A DNA stretch of 40,526 nt from Gemmatimonadaceae bacterium. Lineage in GTDB: Bacteria; Gemmatimonadota; Gemmatimonadetes; Gemmatimonadales; Gemmatimonadaceae. Within the stretch, counting starts at the first letter, position 1; every line of letters begins with the position of its first letter. The DNA is taken from contig JACMME010000192.1 in assembly GCA_014379205.1 (NCBI GenBank), positions 1 through 40,526 of the forward strand. Reading direction: 5' to 3'. The translations under genes and the position numbers were made by a program. Shown here piece after piece: positions 35,452 to 40,526 of the stretch. The notes beneath the pieces are model-generated. The model was not told the DNA's origin and did not search any database. It saw nothing but the letters and a program-made list of their open reading frames with translations.

Positions 35452-35472
35452 CAACTTTCCTTTATATGTCAA
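35443..35472 (-). promoter_or_regulatory. Sigma-70-type promoter of arsR
   Basis: Minus strand TTGACA (35472-35467), an 18-bp spacer, then TATACT (35448-35443). The +1 base would be close to 35436, which is the G of an in-frame GTG of arsR; a leaderless message is therefore possible. The spacer contains an operator-like dyad. Confidence 0.65.
35450..35465. promoter_or_regulatory. Second ArsR-type operator in the arsR promoter spacer
   Basis: On the minus strand it reads ATAAA-GGAAAG-TTGAT, the same 5-6-5 spacing as the arsM operator with one mismatch in the first half-site. Its place between -35 and -10 is the usual one for autorepression. Confidence 0.55.
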
Positions 35473-35542
35473 GCGTTTGCATTCACGCATTAAGACCAGC
35501 CGAATACGGGTGTGGCATGGAGCACACGTACCAACTATTGGG

Positions 35543-37003
35543 CTACACCCTCAGAGACGGCCATCTGCCGCGCTGGATGCGAATTGCGCCAAGGGCTACC
35601 AGGACCGTCAGGTAGCCGAGAATGCCAGGAATTGCCGCTGCCCAGAGGCCATGGCGTCGTAGCACGATAAGCAGTCCGGCCATTGCGACTCCTGCCACTG
35701 CAACCCGCCAGAATCGCCGGCCCGCGGGAAGTGGAAATCCCGCACCATGCGCAAACACGAACGCTAGAGCGGTACGTGCACCCTCAGTCACCAATGTGGT
35801 TATAGCGGCTCCCATCATGCCGTAGCGGGGAATGAGCACAAGATTCATCGCAATGCTTACAACCGTCCCCATGGCGTTCAGGTGGAGCAACCTGTGCTCC
35901 AGTGCGTGCGATACGAGCGCCGCGACAGGAGCCTCCTTAAGCTGGGACAACGGGATTGCCCAGATCAGCACCTGAAGCACCGCGACAGCGGGCATGTATT
36001 GCTCGCCGAAGACGAGGGGCACTACCAGAGGCGCGAGGATGCACCCGCCGATTACCGCGGGGACGACAGCGGCGAAGACGTGCGCTAACGCCGTCTGGTA
36101 GAGCTCATGCTGCCCTCCCGACGTGCCCAGTCGAGTAAGCGCCGGAAGGAGGCTCATTCGGTATGCCTGGCCCACGGCTATAGCCAGGCTGACCGGCGTA
36201 TAGGCAGCGGCGTAGTACCCAGCAGTGCGCGCGTCACGAAAGACGCGCAGCATTATGAGATCGGAGTTAAACACGAGTAGCCCGAGCAACGCCGCGAGCA
36301 CCACCGGGTAGGATCGGAGCAGAAGAGGGCGCACAACCGCCCAGTCCCAGCGTAGCGTCAGGTGGACGCCCAGCCCTCGCAACCACCACGCTAGCAGTGC
36401 GGCCGTGAGCGACCCGGCCGCGAGATTGGCCAGCGGCACGGTAAGGAAATCGTCCGGGCTGCGCACGAGCAGGAGAATCAACGCGAGCCCAAGCAGCTCA
36501 CCGATTACGCGCGAAATCGCGGCCAGCTTGCTTTTCTCGAGGCCCAGATGTATCCAGCGCGTACTGGCTCCGATCGGCACCAACGTGACGGCGAAGAGAG
36601 CGAGAACCAGAGCGTCGCGCCGCGGCAGCCACACGAGGGCGCCTGCCGCAAGCAGCAAAGTCAGAAGTGCGGAAGCCGCCAGGCGAAACGCTATGAGCGG
36701 GCCGGCGATTCTTGAGGCTTCTGCGTGGTTTCGGGCGACCTCTCGCATTCCAATGAGATCGAGCCCGCCGTCCGCTGCGCGGTTGAAATACAGCAGGATC
36801 GCCATGGCGAATGCGATGGCGCCGTACACCTCGGCCCCAAGTACCCGCGCGAGGTAGACTGAGGCGATGAACGAGAGAACGCGGGCGACAACTTCCCCCG
36901 ACCCGATCGTCAGGAAGTTTCGCGTGACGACGCGTTCAGACATGCCAGCTCTGGCCAAGCCGCTCCCATCCAGGCCCGCGGCGGACAACCCAGTGTCAGA
37001 CAC
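35543..37003 (-). CDS. Polysaccharide flippase (Wzx/MATE-like, oligosaccharide exporter)
   Basis: 486 residues with about 12-14 hydrophobic segments. The N-terminal F-L-T-I-G-S-G-E-V-V-A-R-V-L-S-F and Y-L-A-R-V-L-G-A-E-V-Y-G blocks mark the polysaccharide synthase/Wzx group of the MOP superfamily, which flips lipid-linked oligosaccharides across the inner membrane. The first 20 residues are glycine/serine rich, and Met21 (M-S-E-R-V-V-T-R-N) may be the true start. It is 23 bp after the DUF2723 gene on the same strand, which suggests a shared role in envelope or protein glycosylation. Confidence 0.88.
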   Translation of the reverse strand: MSDTGLSAAGLDGSGLARAGMSERVVTRNFLTIGSGEVVARVLSFIASVYLARVLGAEVYGAIAFAMAILLYFNRAADGGLDLIGMREVARNHAEASRIAGPLIAFRLAASALLTLLLAAGALVWLPRRDALVLALFAVTLVPIGASTRWIHLGLEKSKLAAISRVIGELLGLALILLLVRSPDDFLTVPLANLAAGSLTAALLAWWLRGLGVHLTLRWDWAVVRPLLLRSYPVVLAALLGLLVFNSDLIMLRVFRDARTAGYYAAAYTPVSLAIAVGQAYRMSLLPALTRLGTSGGQHELYQTALAHVFAAVVPAVIGGCILAPLVVPLVFGEQYMPAVAVLQVLIWAIPLSQLKEAPVAALVSHALEHRLLHLNAMGTVVSIAMNLVLIPRYGMMGAAITTLVTEGARTALAFVFAHGAGFPLPAGRRFWRVAVAGVAMAGLLIVLRRHGLWAAAIPGILGYLTVLVALGAIRIQRGRWPSLRV

Positions 37004-37026
37004 GCTGGTAAACGATTAGCTCCGTC

Positions 37027-39240
37027 TCAGCGCCTCGCTAACAGCTCGTCCAGTCTTGTTGCTTGCGCAATTTCGAGCGCCGTCCCGTAGACCTGTTCCG
37101 CCTCCTTAGGTCGTCCGGTCTGATTGAGGGCCTCGGCTAGCAGAGCCCCGGTGGCGACGTACGTGTACGGAATGTTAGCGGAAGCGCGGTCAGTCCAGTC
37201 ATGCATCCGCTTCAGCGATCCAATACCCTCCCACGTCTTCCAGAGCGCGAAGGTACGCTCCACATCAAGCCACCCTTCCCCGCGAATAAGTACTGCGTTG
37301 TTGTTCACACCTGTCACTGTGTCCGGAAGCAGCTTGCGCGCGAAGCCCTGCGTCAGCAGGTAGCTCTCCAGCCCCAGCCGCTCGCCGTAATTCCCGGCTG
37401 TGCGGCTGAAGAACATCGGTCGTTCGGGGAAGGTGTCCTTGATGATATTAAGGACGATAATTTGATCCCGGCTGAGAAACCCGGCAGGGATGGTGGCTGC
37501 GATGTTACCCTCGCGGAAAATCTGCGCCTGCGGCATCTCGATGTACGGTGGCATTTTCGCTACATCCTGAAGACTCATCGACATTGGCGGCCCGCTGGGC
37601 TTCGGCCAATTCTTTCCCCGGTAGATCTCTGGCCCCTTCGCGGCGTCGTAATCGTAGATTGGGCGGCGGATCATTTGCCGCGCGTACCAGTCGGTGTTCA
37701 GTAGCGACGTTACCGCGACCACGACATCCTTTCTGATACCCTCCACCTCCTGCGCGTACCAGAGCGGATATGTATCATTGTCGCCGCCTGTGATCAGAAC
37801 GCCGTAGGGCTCCACCGAGTTGAGCAGATCCTTCGCCCAGTCGCGCGTAGTGGTGTCTCCAGCACGCGAGGCCGAACGCCAGTTGGTGCCCAGGGGTATC
37901 AGCGCGATGAGAAGAACCGGCGCGGCAAGAAGCCAGCTTCGCCGTTTCGGTGCGACGACGAATTGCTTGCCAGCCGCGACCGACTCATTGCCAGCCATTG
38001 CCGCGAGCGACTCCCAGATGTAAACCAGCCCAAGCGCCACCCAGACGCTCCAGGCGGAAAAGCTCCAGATGAAGAAGTAATCGCGATCGCGCACCTCACT
38101 CAGAGCGCCGTCCGTTATCCCGAGATGTTGCGCCTGTGTCCATCCATACTTGAAGTTGAGCAGGTAGATGAACAGCAGCGTGATGGTGAAGAGAAATGGA
38201 CCGTAGAACCAGAACGACACTCGGTGTCGTTTCCAGTGTACATAGCCTCCGATCAATCCCAGAACGAGAAAGACCACAGCCAGAATGGCCTGCCATGCCT
38301 GGTGTTCGCTATGCGTATCGCGCAGCCATTGCCACTTGAAGTACATCCAGTACATGCCGATCTGGGCGCTGAACGGAGCTTGGCGTACGAGCAGGTTGTT
38401 CTTGGGATACTGGTCGCGATTGAAGTGTTCCTTCCAGCGCGTCAGTGTCTCACTGGTGAAGGTGCAAGATGCTTCCAGCCGGGTCTCGCAGCCGGTCGTC
38501 TGCCCCATGTTGATTTCGGGGAAATGAGCCGACCGAATCGGTTGCGTCACGAAAGGCGTGAGTCCGAGAATCGCGGCAGCGATGGCTGTGAGGATGAGAC
38601 GATAACGCAGGATGGTCGCCGGCCGCCGCATCAGAACCGCGATCGCGACCGCGGGGCCGGGAAGAATGCCTGCCATGTGATTGGCGTAGCCGAGGCCGAG
38701 CAGATACGCGACTAGAATCAGATTTCTGTCCGCTTTGGGCGCGTCCGGCGCATCAAGCCAGCGCAGTGTAAGCCACGCGATTGCCGCAAAAATGCCCAGC
38801 GAGACGGTATACACCTTCTCGTTCACTACCGACTGGTTCCACACCGTGAACGAAGTTGCGCCGACGAGCGCCGCCAGCGCCCCACCTACGATTCGGGGCC
38901 ACCGGCGCGTTATCCAGCTGGCGAGTACCCGTTCGGCAACCAGAAACCAGACTCCCGCGGCCACTGCACTGGAGAGAGCGGCGAGAACGTTTATGCGTTG
39001 CGCGACCGACGGCGCGATGGGAATGATGGAGAAGAACCGCCCGATCAAAATGAAAAGCGGGTTTCCAGGGGGATGTGGAAGGCCGAACGTGTAGGCCGCC
39101 GACATGTATTCGCTCGTGTCCCACATCGCGGTCGTAGGCGAGAGCGTGATGAGGTACAGCAGCAAGACGGCCCCTGTCGCGATCGTGGCAGCGAGATACG
39201 AGGGGCGGAAGTCGGGTGACGTTATGCGGGGAGAAGTCAT
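37027..39240 (-). CDS. DUF2723 (GT-C-like, TMEM260-related) membrane protein
   Basis: 737 residues. About ten hydrophobic helices in the first 450 residues, with W-D-T-S-E-Y near 40 and G-L-P-H-P-P-G-N-P-L-F near 53: the N-terminal acidic loop and HPPG block of DUF2723. The C-terminal 280 residues are soluble and extracytoplasmic, with L-I-T-G-G-D-N-D-T-Y-P-L-W-Y. The family is related to TMEM260, a protein O-mannosyltransferase, and has a GT-C-like fold. Substrate here is unknown. Its start is nine bases from the ATTGCGG repeat. Neighbours (flippase, TamB) favour an envelope function. Confidence 0.85.
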   Translation of the reverse strand: MTSPRITSPDFRPSYLAATIATGAVLLLYLITLSPTTAMWDTSEYMSAAYTFGLPHPPGNPLFILIGRFFSIIPIAPSVAQRINVLAALSSAVAAGVWFLVAERVLASWITRRWPRIVGGALAALVGATSFTVWNQSVVNEKVYTVSLGIFAAIAWLTLRWLDAPDAPKADRNLILVAYLLGLGYANHMAGILPGPAVAIAVLMRRPATILRYRLILTAIAAAILGLTPFVTQPIRSAHFPEINMGQTTGCETRLEASCTFTSETLTRWKEHFNRDQYPKNNLLVRQAPFSAQIGMYWMYFKWQWLRDTHSEHQAWQAILAVVFLVLGLIGGYVHWKRHRVSFWFYGPFLFTITLLFIYLLNFKYGWTQAQHLGITDGALSEVRDRDYFFIWSFSAWSVWVALGLVYIWESLAAMAGNESVAAGKQFVVAPKRRSWLLAAPVLLIALIPLGTNWRSASRAGDTTTRDWAKDLLNSVEPYGVLITGGDNDTYPLWYAQEVEGIRKDVVVAVTSLLNTDWYARQMIRRPIYDYDAAKGPEIYRGKNWPKPSGPPMSMSLQDVAKMPPYIEMPQAQIFREGNIAATIPAGFLSRDQIIVLNIIKDTFPERPMFFSRTAGNYGERLGLESYLLTQGFARKLLPDTVTGVNNNAVLIRGEGWLDVERTFALWKTWEGIGSLKRMHDWTDRASANIPYTYVATGALLAEALNQTGRPKEAEQVYGTALEIAQATRLDELLARR

Positions 39241-39249
39241 TGGGAAGAA

Positions 39250-39461
39250 GATTGCGGATTGCGGACGGAACTGCGAACTGCGAACTGCGAACTTGGTGCC
39301 GCGTGCTGCGGAATTACCAACAGCAGCTGCGAACAGAACCGGCGAAGCAAGCTAACATCCTACATGGCCGAATTGCGGTCGTGCTCGCAGGTAGGCTGTC
39401 ATTGACCATAACTTCGCAGTTCGCAGTTCGCAGTTCCGTCCGCAGCCCGCAGTCCGCAATC
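39250..39461. repeat. Two-layer heptamer inverted repeat with a perfect 32-bp stem
   Basis: The left arm 39250-39294 has two attgcgg-type heptads, then three aactgcg heptads. The right arm 39411-39461 is the inverse, with gttcgca units then three ccgcaNt-type units. Bases 39260-39291 and 39413-39444 are exact reverse complements over 32 nt; the loop is 121 nt. The right arm has one heptad more than the left at the outer end, as expected from unit gain or loss. Same unit families as 25472-25558 and 2406-2433. It lies between the tamB-like gene and the DUF2723 gene, which are read in the same direction. Confidence 0.88.
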
Positions 39462-39466
39462 GCTTC

Positions 39467-40526
39467 CTAGAATCTCCGCTCCAGAATCAGGAATGACCCG
39501 AAAACGTTGGTCGAGCTGGGAGATTCCGTTAGCCCAAGGGACGGCTCACGCAAAAGAAATCGTGGCTCAATGGCGGCTTCGATGCGAAAGCCTTTTTTCA
39601 TACGGTGCTCTAACACCACGCCAGGAAGTGCTCTAGCGGCGCGCGCCGAGAGCGACAGAAAAGTACGAGTATTCAGATACTTGCCGGCCTCGAATTCCGT
39701 ACCCTGCAGCAGCGACTCGACGCCATTGCGGCTGAGCTCCGATGGGATATCGGCCGGATTGATATTGAAGACATCCAGCCCGAACGAGCGCGACGCATCG
39801 CTCTGCACTTCCTGAACCATGGCGCCGAGAGCCACGGCTGCGAGCTGCTGCGTGGCGAGCGCTGCCACATTGCCCACCAGATCGCCGCTTCCGCCTCCCT
39901 GGCCGGAAAGCGACGAGCCCTGAACCTGCAGCAGCGATGATGAGGATCTGCCAAATGCCAGGTAGCTCAGGAGATCAGACTGCGAGATCGGCGGCTGCGC
40001 ATCGCTCTCGAGCGTGAGGCGCGGGTTGCGTCCCGTGCCGCCTATCACCACGCGGATTTTCACGACCTCGCGGCCGGGAAGGCTTACCTCTCGCTCACCG
40101 ATCAGCTGCAGCAACGGATTAATCTCGGGCGTCCCAATGAAGATCACCGAACCACGAGTAATCTCGAATTCTCGCCCCGCCACGGAATACATGCCGCGTT
40201 CCGCAGAGACCATCCCCTCCAGAGTCAGCGATGACTTGGCCCTGTCCACAGAGATGGACAACGGACCCACATCCTCAGGGGTGAAGATCTCGATGTTCCC
40301 CTCCGCCGAGCGCGCGAACGTGCCGCGCGAGATGTGCAAGTCCATGTCTATTCGCAAATTCTCGAGCAGCGGAGATTGTGCGGGAAGCAATGCGCGGTTC
40401 GCCAACACGGATGTGTCCACTACCGCGAAGACTGCGGGATCGCCCGGCTTCACTGCCGTCTTGGAGTCGGGCTTCGGAATGTAGATAACGCCGTGAATTA
40501 TCTCTGCGCTGCCGTTTATGTAGACA
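39467..40526 (-). CDS. TamB-like translocation/assembly module protein, C-terminal part (5' end outside window)
   Basis: The frame is open to the right edge of the window and reads V-Y-I-N-G-S-A-E-I-I-H-G there, so the GTG at 40453 is not the real start. At least 352 residues are present, ending in R-R-F. The C-terminal DUF490/TamB domain is recognisable: A-E-R-G-M-Y-S-V-A-G-R-E-F, G-T-P-E-I-N-P-L-L, P-P-I-S-Q-S-D-L-L-S-Y-L-A-F-G and a closing aromatic residue as in outer-membrane-linked proteins. TamB bridges inner and outer membrane in lipid transport and barrel assembly. The DUF2723 gene follows on the same strand after a 226-bp spacer filled by a repeat. Confidence 0.88.
   Translation of the reverse strand, partial: VYINGSAEIIHGVIYIPKPDSKTAVKPGDPAVFAVVDTSVLANRALLPAQSPLLENLRIDMDLHISRGTFARSAEGNIEIFTPEDVGPLSISVDRAKSSLTLEGMVSAERGMYSVAGREFEITRGSVIFIGTPEINPLLQLIGEREVSLPGREVVKIRVVIGGTGRNPRLTLESDAQPPISQSDLLSYLAFGRSSSSLLQVQGSSLSGQGGGSGDLVGNVAALATQQLAAVALGAMVQEVQSDASRSFGLDVFNINPADIPSELSRNGVESLLQGTEFEAGKYLNTRTFLSLSARAARALPGVVLEHRMKKGFRIEAAIEPRFLLREPSLGLTESPSSTNVFGSFLILERRF

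Overview
The window looks like chromosomal DNA of a diderm, GC-rich, aerobic bacterium. An outer membrane is implied by a TonB-dependent receptor, a TamB-type protein and lipoprotein signals. The mix of genes (an ABC-2 permease fused to an M1 peptidase, a carboxypeptidase-regulatory/plug protein without a barrel, a long PIG-L deacetylase, ArsM with ArsN2) fits Gemmatimonadota best. That placement is an inference from gene content, not from a marker gene. No rRNA, tRNA, CRISPR array, transposase or phage gene was seen.

Layout. 1-7.7 kb (+): the end of a PIG-L deacetylase gene, then a three-gene AfuA/Fbp-type ABC importer (binding lipoprotein, ATPase, double permease) overlapping a type II NADH dehydrogenase. 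8-9.2 kb (+): an FAD-dependent oxidoreductase. 9.2-13.7 kb (-): an ABC ATPase and a 1197-residue ABC-2 permease/M1 peptidase. 13.8-19.7 kb (-): a BMP-type nucleoside ABC importer (binding protein, double ATPase, two permeases) followed by an MFS transporter. 20.1-21.2 kb (+): an SPFH-domain lipoprotein and a small membrane protein. 21.2-23.6 kb (-): a TonB receptor behind a promoter with a palindromic Fur box. 23.9-27.7 kb (+): nadB-nadA-nadC for de novo NAD synthesis, followed by a 56-residue zinc-ribbon protein. 27.7-30.9 kb (-): a secreted regulatory/plug protein and a DUF255 thioredoxin-fold protein. 31.2-32.6 kb (+): an M20 dipeptidase. 32.7-35.5 kb (-): an arsenic cluster, arsR-arsM-arsN2, plus a metallophosphoesterase. 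35.5-40.5 kb (-): a Wzx-like flippase, a DUF2723 membrane protein and the 3' part of a tamB-like gene.

The most unusual content is between the genes. At least seven intergenic spacers hold degenerate tandem arrays with a strict 7-nt or 6-nt period. Unit sequences differ from spacer to spacer (GGTGNNC, GGGAGTN, ATTGCGG, GTTCGCA, GGGAATC, TGGCTGA, ACTGAG/ACTGGC). Most arrays come as two inverted arms around a loop, giving potential stems of about 20-65 bp. Two hexamer palindromes 11 kb apart share one core, one of them nested inside a heptamer palindrome. Another heptamer family recurs in three spacers. The arrays abut or invade start regions, so several starts were moved inward from the longest reading frame.

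Readable regulation includes a Fur box just downstream of the -10 of the TonB receptor promoter, and two ArsR-type dyads (ATCAA-N6-TTGAT and a near match). One dyad is just upstream of arsM; the other sits between the -35 and -10 of an arsR promoter that may give a leaderless GTG transcript.
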